A DNA stretch of 64,000 nucleotides, taken from positions 1 to 64,000 of the forward strand of contig NZ_QMFB01000043.1 of the NCBI RefSeq assembly GCF_003285015.1. Direction: 5' to 3'. The position numbers were made by a program, and so were the translations under genes. Under the pieces are notes generated by a model. It searched no databases, was not told where the DNA came from, and worked only from the letters and a program-made list of their open reading frames with translations. Below are positions 17,012 to 28,300 of this stretch, piece after piece. Position 1 is the stretch's first letter. The number at the start of each line of letters is the position of its first letter. The DNA comes from Paenibacillus contaminans. GTDB lineage: Bacteria; Bacillota; Bacilli; Paenibacillales; NBRC-103111.

Positions 17012-17154
17012 GCAATCGGAGAGCAGATCGCTGGAGCTGCAGGTAAATGCCGACGTTTAAGAAAAAGGTGAACTCCGTCTATCGTTCCTCCTTTGCTCAT
17101 TGCGAGCTTCATAGGGCTAAAATTCATAGATTCGGGCAAATATAGGAATAGTGT

Positions 17155-17214
17155 TTGTTCAAAAAGCCGACTTATCAGCACCTCAACGTGATCATAAGCC
17201 GGCTTTTTGAACAA
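17155..17214 (+). repeat. Long palindrome upstream of the GH15 gene
   Basis: TTGTTCAAAAAGCCG (17155-17169) and CGGCTTTTTGAACAA (17200-17214) are perfect inverted arms. They continue inward through one mismatch to CTTAT/ATAAG. This gives a stem of about 21 bp around 18 bases, with no T-run outside. It looks like a dispersed palindromic element rather than a terminator. The remaining bases of the 16954-17255 gap show only the Uma2 terminator and the GH15 ribosome site. Confidence 0.8.
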
Positions 17215-17255
17215 CCTCTAATAGCTGAAAATCGGCAAAGCGGAGGAGGAGTATT

Positions 17256-18365
17256 ATGTTGGCTGAAAGCTATGAGGTGCTGGATGGGCTTAGCCTGCCC
17301 CACGGCTTGTTTGTGGCTAGTCCGTCGGAGGAGTACCGGTATGTTTGGATTCGGGATTGCGTGTACATGTCTTTGCCTTACGCCGACAAAAAGGGCGGCC
17401 GTTACGAGAAAACGTATGACCGGTTATTCTCGCTTTTTGAAGAATACGAGTGGAAGCTGGATATCGCTTGCCGGCAAAAGCCGGTACAGGACTGGGAATA
17501 CGTTCACGCCCGCTATTCGCGGGATGACGTGAAGGAAATCCACGATCAGAGCTGGGGGCATGTCCAGCACGATATGATCGGCGCTTTCCTGTTCGGAGTG
17601 GGATTGGGAGCCGCGAACGGCAGAGCTGTTTTGCGCGAACAGAAGCGTCTGGACATCGTGCGGAAGCTTATCGATTACCTTGACAAGATCGAGTATTGGC
17701 ATGATGCGGATAACGGCATGTGGGAAGAAGAACGGGAAGTCCACGCATCGTCAATCGGGGCATGCGTGGCCGGGCTAAAAGCGGTGTCCCCTTACGTTTC
17801 GGTCCCGGAACGCATGTTGGACGACGGCTTGCGGGCGCTGCTGCAGCTTTTTCCGCGCGAGAGTGCAAATAAAATCGTAGATTTGGCGCAGCTCAGCCTT
17901 ATTTATCCGTATCGTTTGTTTACGGGGATGCTGGGCGAGGTCATCGTTTCGCAGGTGGAGCGGCGGCTGCTTCGCGATAGGGGCGTCGTCCGTTACGAAG
18001 GCGACAGCTATTACAGCACGCTTCAGGATGAATACGGCCGCGGACGTCCCCGCGAGTTTTATACCGGATCGGAGGCGGAGTGGACATTCGGTCTGCCATG
18101 GCTGGCGCTCTGCCACATGGAGCTTGGCAATTTTGCGAAAGCTTATGAATACGTGAGAAGGACGGAGGCAATCATGACAGAGCCGGGCGTTCTTCCGGAG
18201 TTATTTTACGCCGGCTCCGATATGCCGAACCCGAATACGCCGCTCGGCTGGAGCAGCGCGATGTATATTTTGGCGAAGGAAGCGTTTCTCGACCGTTACC
18301 GTGAGCAGAGAGATGCGGCGTTTGCCCGCGTGGCGCGCGGAACGGCGGCGGGAAGCGTATCTTAA
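17256..18365 (+). CDS. Glycoside hydrolase family 15-like (glucoamylase/trehalase-type) protein
   Basis: A 369-residue (alpha/alpha)6-type protein of the GH15 family, shorter than secreted glucoamylases because it lacks the N-terminal beta-sandwich. Seen: YRYVWIRDCVYMSLPYA near 30, the acid-bearing WEEEREVHASSIGACVAGL at about 160, and a C-terminal EWTFGLPWLALCHMELGNF region. There is no signal peptide, so it acts in the cytoplasm, probably releasing glucose from alpha-glucans. The strong AGGAGG site 6 bases before ATG fixes the start. It heads the alpha-glucan cluster, but its own terminator follows. Confidence 0.8.
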   Translation: MLAESYEVLDGLSLPHGLFVASPSEEYRYVWIRDCVYMSLPYADKKGGRYEKTYDRLFSLFEEYEWKLDIACRQKPVQDWEYVHARYSRDDVKEIHDQSWGHVQHDMIGAFLFGVGLGAANGRAVLREQKRLDIVRKLIDYLDKIEYWHDADNGMWEEEREVHASSIGACVAGLKAVSPYVSVPERMLDDGLRALLQLFPRESANKIVDLAQLSLIYPYRLFTGMLGEVIVSQVERRLLRDRGVVRYEGDSYYSTLQDEYGRGRPREFYTGSEAEWTFGLPWLALCHMELGNFAKAYEYVRRTEAIMTEPGVLPELFYAGSDMPNPNTPLGWSSAMYILAKEAFLDRYREQRDAAFARVARGTAAGSVS

Positions 18366-18459
18366 GAAGAGTCGCTGTAACGGTGAGCTGCTATTGGCAT
18401 GCTCAGCTTCGCGTACTCGGAGTAACGATGCCTAACGGGGGATCATATGTTTGCAGATG

Positions 18460-18502
18460 GAAGACGAGACTGGCGGTAAAGCCGGTCGAGTCTTCTTTTT
18501 TG
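18460..18502 (+). terminator. Rho-independent terminator after the GH15 gene
   Basis: GAAGAC..GACTGGC (18460-18474) pairs with GCCGGTC..GTCTTC (18481-18495) with a 2-base internal loop, followed by seven T. Confidence 0.75.
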
Positions 18503-18641
18503 TCGAAGCCTTTACGAAATATGAAGACAATTCTACAAAATAAGTGGGTTTCCGGCATCACCGTTCGCCAAAATTATCACGGCACATGGATTAGACTATA
18601 GCATATGCAAAACTAAAAGAGTGTGGTAGGAGGATGCATCA

Positions 18642-19289
18642 TTGGATGTAAACATCATTCTTCAGTTGATTGACGAAGGGTTGACGCACAAGCAGATCAC
18701 CGAGAGGCTCGGCATTACGATCGGCAAGCTGAACTACCAGTTGACCAAGCATAGGAGAGCGAACCATCCCCAGTCCGAGGAGGAGGGGGAGGATTTTGAG
18801 TTTCTGGACGATTTTGCCGTTATGGATCGCCATTGCGCGAGTATCGACCGGCTGACCGTGCTGCCGAGGGATCCGGAATGCTTGTATGCTTGCTGGAACA
18901 TAACCGATGAAAGAAAAAGAATGACGGAGGAGTTTTTTCACTGCGGCTGGCAGGAGCTTCCCAAATATTTGCGCGTTTATGATGTGAGCTGCATTACTTT
19001 CAACGGGGATAACGCCAACCGGCAATGGATGATCGCCGTCAATCGGGAAGCGAACAATTGGTTTATCAATGTGCTTGCGCCGGACTGCACGTATATCGCC
19101 GACTATGGCACTACGTCGCTGGACGGCACGTTTATAACGCTTTTGCGTTCCCAGGCCGTTCGAATTCCTCCTCGAGAGGAAGGCACTTGGCAAACGCCAC
19201 GCAGCGCGGTTGTCGATTTAAACGCCGCTGCGCCCGAACCGCCTTGGCAGAGCGCTTTTACCGGATATTCGCTGACGCACTCTCCTTAA
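18642..19289 (+). CDS. DUF4912 domain protein of the alpha-glucan cluster
   Basis: A 215-residue protein. A short helix-turn-helix-like N-terminus (about 3-35, LIDEGLTHKQITERLGI) is followed by a DUF4912 domain (about 68-180) with the family opening LTVLPRDPECLYACWNIT. DUF4912 genes often sit beside GH57 and glycosyltransferase genes, as here, and are suspected to bind glucan or help starch/glycogen metabolism. The TTG start at 18642 lies 8 bases after AGGAGG. The DNA-binding look of the N-terminus combined with DUF4912 makes a regulatory role possible but unproven. Confidence 0.75.
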   Translation: MDVNIILQLIDEGLTHKQITERLGITIGKLNYQLTKHRRANHPQSEEEGEDFEFLDDFAVMDRHCASIDRLTVLPRDPECLYACWNITDERKRMTEEFFHCGWQELPKYLRVYDVSCITFNGDNANRQWMIAVNREANNWFINVLAPDCTYIADYGTTSLDGTFITLLRSQAVRIPPREEGTWQTPRSAVVDLNAAAPEPPWQSAFTGYSLTHSP

Positions 19290-19324
19290 GGGCGCAGGCT
19301 TGCAGCCGATCGATAAAGGGCGGC

Positions 19325-19338
19325 GAAGCCGTTTATCC
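19325..19338 (+). repeat. Dispersed palindrome, partial copy b
   Basis: GAAGCCGTTTATCC at 19325-19338 is identical over 14 bases to copies a, c and d. The left part is poorly kept (CGATCGATAAAGGGCGG). It sits between the DUF4912 and GH57-GT4 genes. Confidence 0.55.
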
Positions 19339-19378
19339 CTGAAAGATACATATTACAACGATAGGAAGGAATAATGAC

Positions 19379-22270
19379 GTGACCAAAGGATATCTCTCTC
19401 TTGTACTGCATGCCCACCTGCCGTTCGTGCATCATCCCGAAAGCGAGAGCTATATGGAGGAACGATGGTTGTTCGAGGCCATGACGGAAACGTACATCCC
19501 TCTGCTGGATGTATTCGAAGGGTTAAGCCGCGACGCCGTCGACTTTCGCATCACGCTGTCATTGACGCCTTCCTTGCTGTCTATGCTGGCCAATCCTTTG
19601 CTGCAGACAAGGTACATCGGCCATATGGACAACCTCATTTTGCTGGCGGAGAAAGAATGCGAGCGGACCGCAGGAGACGAGGCGTTCGCGCCTCTTGCCG
19701 CGATGTACGCTAAACATTTTCAACATATAAAAGAGCGGTTTACGGATACATATAACGGCAATCTGGTAGACGCCTTCCGGCGGTTTCAAGATTCCGGACA
19801 TCTTGAAATCATTACTTCATCGGCTACGCACGCCTTCCTGCCGTATTTGCGAACGGAGCAGGCGCTGCGCGCGCAAATCGAAAATGCGGTTCGTTTGCAC
19901 ACGGCTTATTTGGGCCGCAGGCCGCGCGGGATTTGGCTGCCGGAATGCGGGTTCCTGGAAGGAATTGACAAAATTTTGCGGGAATACGGCTTGCAGTTTT
20001 TTTTCACGGATACGCACGGTCTTCTCCATGCAAATCCGAAGCCGCAATACGGCGTATACGGACCGGTCGTCACGCCGAACGGCGTTGCCGCCTTCGCGAG
20101 AGATCAAGAGACGTCGAAGCAGGTTTGGAGCTCGCAGGAAGGATATCCGGGCGACTACGATTACCGGGAATATTACCGGGATATCGGCTTCGATCTCGAC
20201 TACGATACGATCAAGCCTTATCTGCACAAATCGGGCATCCGTCTCCATACGGGCATGAAATATTACCGGATCACCGGCAAGGACAGCGATAAAGAGCCCT
20301 ATAATCCGGCATGGGCGAAGGAAAAAGCGGCGGCGCACGCAGGACATTTTATGTTTTGCCGCGAGAAGCAGGCCGAGCATTTATTCGCTCAAACGGGCCG
20401 CAAGCCGATTATCGTCGCCTCTTACGACGCGGAATTGTTCGGTCATTGGTGGTATGAAGGGCCGATGTGGATCGACTACTTGTGCCGCAAAATCCATTTC
20501 GATCAGCAAACGATCAAGCTGGCGACGCCGGCCGATTATTTGCTCGAATACCCGGAAAACCGGCAATGCGAGCTTTCCTTCTCAAGCTGGGGAAGAGCGG
20601 GCTACGGCGAAGTATGGCTGGGGCAGAACAACGAGTGGATATACCGTCACTTGCATCGGATGGAGGAGCAGATGATCGGGCTGGCCGACCGTTTTGCCGG
20701 CGATTCGAACGTCACGGACGTACAGCAGCGGGCTTTGAATCAAGCGGCACGCGAGCTCCTGCTCGCCCAAAGCAGCGACTGGCCGTTCATCATGGATAGC
20801 CGAACGACGGTGGAATATGCGATCAAACGGACGAAAAGCCATATGTCCAGATTTCTCAAAATCTATCATGATCTCCGGAACGGCTCGCTCGACGAGAAAT
20901 GGCTGGAGGAAGCGGAGCGCCGCGACGCGATATTCCCGGATATCGATTATCGCATTTATTTGTCCGACCCGGGTACGAGAAATAAAGGAAGCGCCGTTCA
21001 AGGATCGGAGAGGCCGGATACCGGCGGCGGCAAAGGAAGCAGCGGCTTTAAAGTGCTGATGTTATCGTGGGAATTTCCGCCGATGACCGTCGGGGGATTA
21101 TCCCGTCACGTATACGATTTATCCCGCAAGCTGGCGGAGCAAGGAGCGGAGGTGCATGTCGTCACTTCGCATGTGGAAGGCTATCCGGCTTACGAGGTCA
21201 ACCAAGGCGTGTTTGTCCACCGCGTGAGGACGTATCAGGCGAGAGAGCTGCAGTTTATGGAATGGGTTTTCCAGCTCAACCTGGCGATGGCGGATTACGG
21301 CAAAAATTTGCTGGCCCATTACGGCCCCTTCGATCTCGTTCATGCGCATGATTGGCTTGTCGGCCAGGCTGCCAAGGCGCTTAAGCAACATTCGAAGCTG
21401 CCGCTAGTCGCGACGATCCATGCAACGGAGCATGGGCGCAATCGCGGGCTCCATACGGAGCTGCAGCGGAATATCCACCACCTCGAATGGCAGCTTACCT
21501 ATGAAGCGTGGCGGGTGATCGTATGCAGCCGTTATATGAAGGACGAGGTGAAAGGACTCTTCCAGCTCCCCGGCGATAAGATCGATATGATCCCGAACGG
21601 GGTGGATTTGCAGCTTGTCCGGGCGGACGCGGACGAGACCGGACTTCGCGGGCGCTTTGCTTTGCCGCATGAGAAAATCGTTTTTTATGTAGGCCGGCTT
21701 GTTCACGAGAAGGGCGTTCATACGCTTTTGGCCAGTATTCCCGAGGTTATATCCCAGTATCCTGATGTGAAATTCGTAATTGGCGGAAAGGGACCGCTTA
21801 TGGACGAGCTGAAGCGGATTGCGGGAGAGATGAATATCGAATCCAAGCTCGTATTCGCCGGCTTTATCGACGACGATACGAGAAACCAGCTGCTGCGTCT
21901 GGCTTCCGCCGCGGTATTTCCCAGCTTATACGAGCCCTTCGGCATCGTGGCCTTGGAGGCGATGGCTATGGGAGCGCCGGTTATCGTATCGGATACGGGC
22001 GGCTTAAGCGAAATCGTCGATCATGGCGTTGAGGGATATAAAGTTTTGCCGGGCGATGTCCGCTCCTTATCGATGCATATCGTCAACATGCTGCAGGATG
22101 CGGATGCGGCGAAACATATGGCCGGAAAAGCTTTGGATAAGGTGCAGACCAGATACAATTGGGAATCGATCGCAAGCCAAACGCTCCATACCTACAGTTT
22201 GGCGACAAATAAAGAGATGCGCGCATCCGGTTACCGCGAAGTCGCGGCTTCCGGCGGTATGATCCATTAA
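19379..22270 (+). CDS. GH57 glucan branching enzyme fused to a GT4 glycogen synthase-like glycosyltransferase
   Basis: A 963-residue fusion. Residues 1 to about 525 form a GH57/DUF1957 module (opening [15 protein letters not shown]). It has the nucleophile region IWLPECGF (about 185) and the acid region [13 protein letters not shown] (about 347), the signature of alpha-1,4-glucan branching enzymes. After a linker rich in Gly, residues about 555-950 form a GT-B glycosyltransferase ([15 protein letters not shown]; nucleotide-sugar site [10 protein letters not shown] with EX7E near 849). One chain could thus elongate and branch alpha-glucan in the cytoplasm. The start is GTG with AGGAAGGA 8 bases upstream. 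The nucleotidyltransferase gene follows by 62 bases and probably supplies the donor sugar. Confidence 0.88.
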   Translation: MTKGYLSLVLHAHLPFVHHPESESYMEERWLFEAMTETYIPLLDVFEGLSRDAVDFRITLSLTPSLLSMLANPLLQTRYIGHMDNLILLAEKECERTAGDEAFAPLAAMYAKHFQHIKERFTDTYNGNLVDAFRRFQDSGHLEIITSSATHAFLPYLRTEQALRAQIENAVRLHTAYLGRRPRGIWLPECGFLEGIDKILREYGLQFFFTDTHGLLHANPKPQYGVYGPVVTPNGVAAFARDQETSKQVWSSQEGYPGDYDYREYYRDIGFDLDYDTIKPYLHKSGIRLHTGMKYYRITGKDSDKEPYNPAWAKEKAAAHAGHFMFCREKQAEHLFAQTGRKPIIVASYDAELFGHWWYEGPMWIDYLCRKIHFDQQTIKLATPADYLLEYPENRQCELSFSSWGRAGYGEVWLGQNNEWIYRHLHRMEEQMIGLADRFAGDSNVTDVQQRALNQAARELLLAQSSDWPFIMDSRTTVEYAIKRTKSHMSRFLKIYHDLRNGSLDEKWLEEAERRDAIFPDIDYRIYLSDPGTRNKGSAVQGSERPDTGGGKGSSGFKVLMLSWEFPPMTVGGLSRHVYDLSRKLAEQGAEVHVVTSHVEGYPAYEVNQGVFVHRVRTYQARELQFMEWVFQLNLAMADYGKNLLAHYGPFDLVHAHDWLVGQAAKALKQHSKLPLVATIHATEHGRNRGLHTELQRNIHHLEWQLTYEAWRVIVCSRYMKDEVKGLFQLPGDKIDMIPNGVDLQLVRADADETGLRGRFALPHEKIVFYVGRLVHEKGVHTLLASIPEVISQYPDVKFVIGGKGPLMDELKRIAGEMNIESKLVFAGFIDDDTRNQLLRLASAAVFPSLYEPFGIVALEAMAMGAPVIVSDTGGLSEIVDHGVEGYKVLPGDVRSLSMHIVNMLQDADAAKHMAGKALDKVQTRYNWESIASQTLHTYSLATNKEMRASGYREVAASGGMIH

Positions 22271-22332
22271 CATATATCCGTCTTCCGCTAGTCGAATCGA
22301 GGGAAGATCGAATAAATAGGGGGAATAGATAT

Positions 22333-24750
22333 ATGAAAGCAGTCATTATGGCTGGAGGCAAAGGAACCCGTTTACGCCCGCTGACCAGCAATACGCCGAA
22401 ACCGATGGTGCCGCTTTTGGACCGGCCCGTGATGGAATATACGATCGAGCTGCTCAAGAAACACGGCATTACCGAAATTGCGGTTACCGTACAGTATTTG
22501 CCCGAGGTGATTCGGCAATATTTTGGCGACGGATCCGATTTCGGGGTGAAGCTGCATTACTTCGAGGAGAACAGCCCTCTGGGAACCGCCGGAAGCGTCA
22601 AAAACGCAGAAGCTTTTCTGGACGAAACCTTTATCGTCATCAGCGGCGACGCTTTGACCGACTTTGACCTTTCGGAGGCGATCGCTTATCACCGGCGCAA
22701 CCGCGCGGTTGGCACGCTCGTGCTGACGACGGTGGAAAACCCGCTGGAATTCGGCGTCGTGATGACGAACGACGGGGGCGAGATTATCCGGTTCCTGGAG
22801 AAGCCGAGCTGGGGAGAAGTGTTCAGCGACACCGTCAATACGGGCATTTATATATTGGAAACGGAAATTTTCAGTTATTTCGAAAGCGGGAAGGAGTTTG
22901 ATTTCAGCAAGGATCTTTTTCCGATTCTGATGCATCGTCAAAGGCCGTTGTACGGTTATGTGGCTAAGGGGTACTGGTCGGATATCGGGAACCTCGCGCA
23001 ATACCGCCAAACCCAGTTCGACATGCTGGACGGCAAAGTGGAGGTAACGATCACGGGAACTCCGATGGAAGGCGGCATATGGATCGGCGAAGATGCCAAG
23101 ATCGGCCCTGACGCCAAGTTGAGCGGCCCCTGCTTTATCGGAAACGGCTGCGTGCTGGAGCAAGGCGTCAATATCAAGCCCTACACCGTAGTCGGGGCCG
23201 GCTCCGTATTGGCCGGAAGCCGCGTATCGCTCGAAAGAACGGTTTTATGGAACAACAACTACATTGAGCAAGGCGTCGAAATGAAGGGCGGCACCTTATG
23301 CCATCATGTCGTTGCGAAGCTCGGCGCTATTGTGAGGGAAGGCGCAGTCGTCGGCGATTTTTGCACCATCGGGATCAAGAGCGTCGTTCAGCCGGGGATT
23401 AAGGTGTTCCCGAACAAGTCGGTGGAGGACTATACGACGCTGAATCATTCCCTGATTTGGGGCGAAAAAAACGTACTCAGCCTGTTCGGCCAATTCGGCG
23501 TCAAGGGGATTTGCGGCATCGACATGACCACAAGCTTCGCCAACCGGCTCGCCATGGCGTACGGCACGATGATTCCGGCAGGGGCGGCCGTAGGAATCGG
23601 CCACGATTCCTCGCGGTTTGCCGCGATTATAGCGGGTACTTTTGCGTCGAGCCTGCATGCGTCCGGCATACATACTTACGAATTCGGCACCGGTACGTCG
23701 TCCGTATCGAGACATGCCGTTCATCGCCTCGATTGCGCAGGCGGCATTCACGTGCGGATGCTGGAGGACGGAAGCGACAACCAGCTTGTGATCGAATTTA
23801 TGGATGAGAATGGGCTGCCGATCAGCAAGGGCGCAGAGCGGAAAATCGAAAATGCTTACGCCCAGGAGGATTTCCGACTGATCAAATCGGACCGCGCGGG
23901 CAGCAAGAAAATTTGCCCCAATGCCTGCACGCTGTACAGCGAGCGGCTGATCGGCATGGTGGAAGGAGATTTCGCGCGGTATACGATCGTTGTGGAGGTC
24001 GATAACCGGAATTTGAGCGGGGTTCTTCCCGGCGTGCTGAAAAGCTTGAATTGCAAGGTCATTCAGCTGAATCGGATGACTTCCTCTCCGGCCGAATTGG
24101 GCCAGTGGGTGCGGTCGGCGAAGGCCGATCTCGGGGTTCGCTTGGATGCCAACGGACAGAACATGATTCTCGTTACGGATCAGGGCGAGGCGGTCGACGA
24201 CGAGCTGCTGTCCATCCTGCAGATCATGATTCAGATCCGGAACAAACAGGACGAAACGCTTTACGTACCGGTTCATGTGCCCAATATCGTCGAGGAGCTT
24301 GCAGGTAGGGTCAACCGTCAGGTCATTCATACGAAGGCCGATATGCGTTCGATTATGGAGGGCTGCCAGCATGAGGGCTTCCATGTGTATGCCGACGCCA
24401 TTTATACGATGATAGCGATTATGCAGATGACCGCCGAAAGAAATCTGACGGTTTCCGAGCTGATCGGCACGATCCCGAGCTTCGCCCTCCTTAAGGAGAA
24501 GGTGGCCTGCCCGTGGAAGGAAAAAGGGATGATCATGAGGCTGCTGATGGAGGAGACGAAGGAGAAGCAGGTCGAGCTCATCGACGGGATCAAAATTTTT
24601 CACGACGGCGGATGGACCTTGATTTTGCCGGATAACGAAGAGCCTGTCTTCCGGGTGTTCGCCAATGCGGCGAATCAGCAGGCAGCCAGGGAGCTGGCCG
24701 TAACGTATACCCAGAAGATCCAGGATTACCGGCAGCAGTATTGCCAGTAA
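22333..24750 (+). CDS. Sugar-phosphate nucleotidyltransferase fused to a degenerate phosphomannomutase
   Basis: An 805-residue fusion. Residues 1-235 are a nucleotidyltransferase with the pyrophosphorylase signature [20 protein letters not shown]. Residues about 250-370 are left-handed beta-helix hexapeptide repeats. Residues about 380-800 have the alpha-D-phosphohexomutase layout, but the phosphoserine loop (normally with SHNP) reads [14 protein letters not shown] at about 468, and the metal loop DGDxDR reads DANGQN at about 604. The mutase half should therefore be inactive and may regulate or bind substrate. The enzyme half probably makes GDP- or ADP-hexose from hexose-1-phosphate for the GT4 partner upstream. 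A strong terminator follows. Confidence 0.88.
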   Translation: MKAVIMAGGKGTRLRPLTSNTPKPMVPLLDRPVMEYTIELLKKHGITEIAVTVQYLPEVIRQYFGDGSDFGVKLHYFEENSPLGTAGSVKNAEAFLDETFIVISGDALTDFDLSEAIAYHRRNRAVGTLVLTTVENPLEFGVVMTNDGGEIIRFLEKPSWGEVFSDTVNTGIYILETEIFSYFESGKEFDFSKDLFPILMHRQRPLYGYVAKGYWSDIGNLAQYRQTQFDMLDGKVEVTITGTPMEGGIWIGEDAKIGPDAKLSGPCFIGNGCVLEQGVNIKPYTVVGAGSVLAGSRVSLERTVLWNNNYIEQGVEMKGGTLCHHVVAKLGAIVREGAVVGDFCTIGIKSVVQPGIKVFPNKSVEDYTTLNHSLIWGEKNVLSLFGQFGVKGICGIDMTTSFANRLAMAYGTMIPAGAAVGIGHDSSRFAAIIAGTFASSLHASGIHTYEFGTGTSSVSRHAVHRLDCAGGIHVRMLEDGSDNQLVIEFMDENGLPISKGAERKIENAYAQEDFRLIKSDRAGSKKICPNACTLYSERLIGMVEGDFARYTIVVEVDNRNLSGVLPGVLKSLNCKVIQLNRMTSSPAELGQWVRSAKADLGVRLDANGQNMILVTDQGEAVDDELLSILQIMIQIRNKQDETLYVPVHVPNIVEELAGRVNRQVIHTKADMRSIMEGCQHEGFHVYADAIYTMIAIMQMTAERNLTVSELIGTIPSFALLKEKVACPWKEKGMIMRLLMEETKEKQVELIDGIKIFHDGGWTLILPDNEEPVFRVFANAANQQAARELAVTYTQKIQDYRQQYCQ

Positions 24751-24771
24751 AAAAGCGCATAGACTAGCGAA

Positions 24772-24828
24772 AACATTGTCCAGTACCGGGTTTACCGGTG
24801 CCGGGCAATGTTTTTTGTTTGTAAAGGA
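24772..24828 (+). terminator. Rho-independent terminator of the alpha-glucan cluster
   Basis: AACATTGTCCAGTACCGGG pairs with the downstream CCGGTGCCGGGCAATGTT (arms about 24772-24790 and 24795-24812, wobbles included), followed by TTTTTTG. Confidence 0.8.
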
Positions 24829-24933
24829 GCTCCCTTTCGAAGCGTTTGCAGCCGATGGCAGGAGCACCGGCGTGTCCGGTACGAAGAAACGGCGTTTATC
24901 GAAAAGCATATCGTGGTATCGGCTCTAAACCTA

Positions 24934-24976
24934 CGGTAAACGTAAGCGTCGTCACAGCCTCCGGCAGGCGTTTATC
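24934..24976 (+). repeat. Dispersed palindrome, copy g
   Basis: CGGTAAACG (24934-24942) and CGTTTATC (24969-24976) as outer arms, with the tail TTTGAAA shared with the half copy at 10616. Confidence 0.55.
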
Positions 24977-24978
24977 TT

Positions 24979-25028
24979 TGAAATATCAGCAATTTATATG
25001 TTTCACCTTAATTTGGCCTGATATTTCA
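24979..25028 (+). repeat. Inverted repeat in the gap before the SLH gene
   Basis: TGAAATATCAG (24979-24989) and CTGATATTTCA (25018-25028) are perfect 11-bp inverted arms around 28 AT-rich bases. It lies directly between repeat copies g and c. Confidence 0.75.
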
Positions 25029-25029
25029 T

Positions 25030-25111
25030 CGGTAAACGCGCCTGTCCTTAGCTTATGCTTACGAAGTCGCTTTCTTCGAAAGCGTTTAGGACAGCGAAGC
25101 CGTTTATCCTT
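25030..25111 (+). repeat. Dispersed palindrome, full copy c
   Basis: The best full unit. Outer arms are CGGTAAACG (25030-25038) and CGTTTATCC (25101-25109), middle arms CTGTCCT (25042-25048) and AGGACAG (25088-25094), and the inner hairpin is CGCTTTC (25068-25074) with GAAAGCG (25078-25084). The copy at 55995 is about 85-90% identical over about 80 bp. Confidence 0.85.
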
Positions 25112-25171
25112 GGCCGATCGACATAATACGTGCTTGTTTTCCAGGCGAGATGCAGAAAATGTCATTTTTTG

Positions 25172-25203
25172 TTCAGCGTCTGCTCAGCGGCCGAAAGTAT
25201 AGT
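25172..25203 (+). promoter_or_regulatory. Possible activator-dependent promoter of the SLH gene
   Basis: TTCAGC (25172) and CTCAGC (25183) are spaced 11 bases, like the boxes at 40869/40880, and are followed by the -10-like TATAGT at 25198-25203. No good -35 is present, as in promoters activated by OmpR-family regulators. Confidence 0.35.
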
Positions 25204-25314
25204 AGGTTAAAGGAACTACATTCGTGCGAATCAAGCGAATAGTAGCCTGTTTCCATGTTCGCTTATGCAATTGGCGGGCATCAGACTCACTCTGAGGAAA
25301 AAGGAGATAATTCA

Positions 25315-28300
25315 GTGAACGCATTGTATCAGGCTAGAATGATGGCGAAATGGAAATGGAAGCGAAAGACGGCACTGCTGCTGTCATTGCTGCTTGTGCT
25401 CGAATTGATGATTTCCATTTTCGCTCCCGGCGCCATGAATGTCGGAACGGCGGAAGCGGCGGATGAGCCGGCGCCAAAGTATACTACGTTTCTCTATAAG
25501 GATTTTGCTAAAGCCGCCTCAAGGATCAAGTTCAACAACGCGGCACAGGTTATGCCTGACGGGCGTCTCAGACTGACGCCATCGGTCGGGGCGACCGGGG
25601 GCTCCATATTCAATAAGGAGCGTATCTCGCTGAGCGCGAGCAAAGCGTTTAGCACGTATTTCGCGTTCCAATTCAGCGAACAGGTAAATGCTGGAGCGGA
25701 CGGTCTTGTTTTCGTGCTGCAAGCGGGGACGAACACGGCCGGTAGCCCAGGCGGCGATCTTGGCTACCTCGGCATCGATGACAGCCTGGGCATCGAGTTC
25801 GACTCCTACTATAACCCCTCCGATCTGGGAGACCCTAGCACGAGCCATGTCGGCATTCATATGGACGGCACCGTCAATCATAAAAAACTCAACAAGGACG
25901 GAAGCGCCAAAAAGGTTGTGGATGTCCTCCCGCTCGGTTTCAATTTCGACAGGACGGACAAATTTCACGTCTGGATTGACTATGACGGCCAAAAAATCAG
26001 CGTATTTATGAACAAAAACAGCAACACGCGGCCGGCCGACCCGATTTTGACGCAAGAGAATGTCGACCTCAGTCGAATTTTAACCTCCGAGGACGTGTAC
26101 GCAGGCTTTACGGCTGCCACGGGCGGAGCTTACGAGAATCATGATATTTTGGAATGGTATTTTACGAATAAATTCGATCCGATCGACGATAGCTGCGGCT
26201 GCTACAGGGAAGCGCCGGCGGTGCTTGATGCCAGAACGACGGTCGTGAACTCGGTGTACAGACCCGGCGATACCGCGTACTTTACTGAGGTTCGCTTAAG
26301 CGACTCCAGCGACAATCCGGGCAGCGGCATCGCCCTGCAAGTGTCGAATACGTCGAATATCACGTTCCTTGACGCAAGCAACCAGCTAGCCGCGTATCCG
26401 GGCGCCGCTCCGACCGTTACGACGGATACATACGGCATTGCCAGCTATTATTTTATACCTAGCACGCAGGGAGCATCTCCGAAGTTTCGCGTTTCCACTG
26501 AATTCGGCACCTACGAAGACGTGAAAATCGGGCAATTCCCGCAGGTAGCCACCGGTAACGTGACGCCGATCTATACGAGCGCCGGGGCCAAAATGGAAGC
26601 GGACATCGTAGCCAACATTCAGAACACAGGCAATGATTCCATTATCGGCTGGGGCGTCGAATACCGCAAAAAAGCCGAAGGTGATGCGCCTGCCGGACCG
26701 TGGATCACGCAGCGCGTCGAGCCTTACGTTATCGATACGGCCGGCCCTCGTACGGTTAGACTGAAAGGGCTGGAGGAAGATACGTTCTACGAAGCGAGAG
26801 CCTTCGCCAAGAACAGCGGCGGCGCCAGCTACGGCGACATCAAGACGTTCATCGTGCAGGTGCCGATGCAGCCGGGCGACGTGGCATACGATAATATCGG
26901 GCCGGGGCATCTGTTTGTGGAAGACGAGCAAGCGGTTACGCTGATCGGCCGCAATCTGAACTATCTGCTCAAGAAAATGCCGGTTACCGACTTGGCGATT
27001 ACGGTTAATGGGAACGGGCAAACGTACCCGATTCCCCGCGAAAGCCTGAAGCTTGTCAGCTCGTCGAATTTAAAAATCGAGCTGCCTAAGCAGGCCGACG
27101 GCAGTCCGCTGGCGCTCGGCGCGTACGATTTGACGATCAACCATACGTTTTTCCCTAGCAAAACGTTCAACGGCGCGTTCCGGATAACGGACGATGCCTC
27201 GTATCGTTCACGCAATTATGACGAAATCGTCGTCAGGAACAACTCGGAAGTAAGAGGTCCGAACGAAGTCGACAGCATTACGCTGCGAGGTCCATTCATC
27301 GAGTACAGCTCGCAGAAGGACGTGTATCAGCTCAAGGATCCGAATGCGATCGTTACTCTTAACGACAATTTGCTTTTTAAAGGAACGTCGCTAATCGTAG
27401 ACAAGACCGATCCGGACAAGGAAACGATCAAAGGAAACGGAAGGCTGTACATTAACGGCAAAGGCGTAGTGCCGGTAATGACCACATATACGGTCTTCGA
27501 GGGCGAATTTGAGTTTAATCCCGACAATTTTTCGTTCCAGCTTAGGAACCCGCTCAATGCTTTGGATTATATCGGCATGAATATGCCTGTCGTCATCAAG
27601 TCCTTTACGTTTATTAAAGGCGGCATTCGCGTTTCGGGCGACATGGAAGTGAAGGTCGGAGTCGGTTCCGTGGAAATCAAAGGCGGAGCGAAGATCGATG
27701 CGCTCGAATTCAAGCAAAACCGCATCGATTTGGATGCCGACTTCAAAATCGGCGCCGATTTCAAATCGGGTCCGCTCGAAAGCTCGGAGCTTCGCTTCGG
27801 CATCGATACGAGAATTCCCGAATTCCGCGCCGGCGCGTCGGCCGAGCTGAAGAAGGCGAAAATCGGCTTCGACATCGATCTTACGATCAAAAAAGCGAGA
27901 CTGGATGCTATCAGCTTCGCGGTGAAGAAACAGATGAAGCTTGGCTCGACAGGCGCTCAACTGACCAAGATCGGCGGCGGCGTGAGCAATATGTCGAGCA
28001 TGCGAACGGCTCCTTTGACGTTCTCCGTGCTTGGCGCCATGTCGGATTATGTCACGCCGAAGCTCAGCGGCAACTACATGCTGAACGCAAACGACCTGCG
28101 GATCGACCTGTCGGCGAACCATTTCGGCGCTTCCGGCTCGCTGGCGATTTACTCGATCAAAGCGGCAGACCTGGAATCGCTCATCGTCTACAATCCGACC
28201 GGTTATCAGGGGTTCAACAAGGCCGGCTTCCGGATGGGGGCGAAGGTGAATATCCTTGACGTCATCATCGGGGAAGTGCTTGTGAAGTACTTCCAAGGCC

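Noticed and set aside
23296-24909. A 537-residue minus-strand open frame
   Set aside because: Fully antisense to the nucleotidyltransferase/mutase fusion; composition is that of a shadow of high-GC codons and it has no domain.
25077-25090. CcpA cre-like sequence CGAAAGCGTTTAGG inside the palindromic repeats
   Set aside because: The match comes from the stem of the dispersed repeat, is present in gaps of unrelated genes and misses key cre positions.
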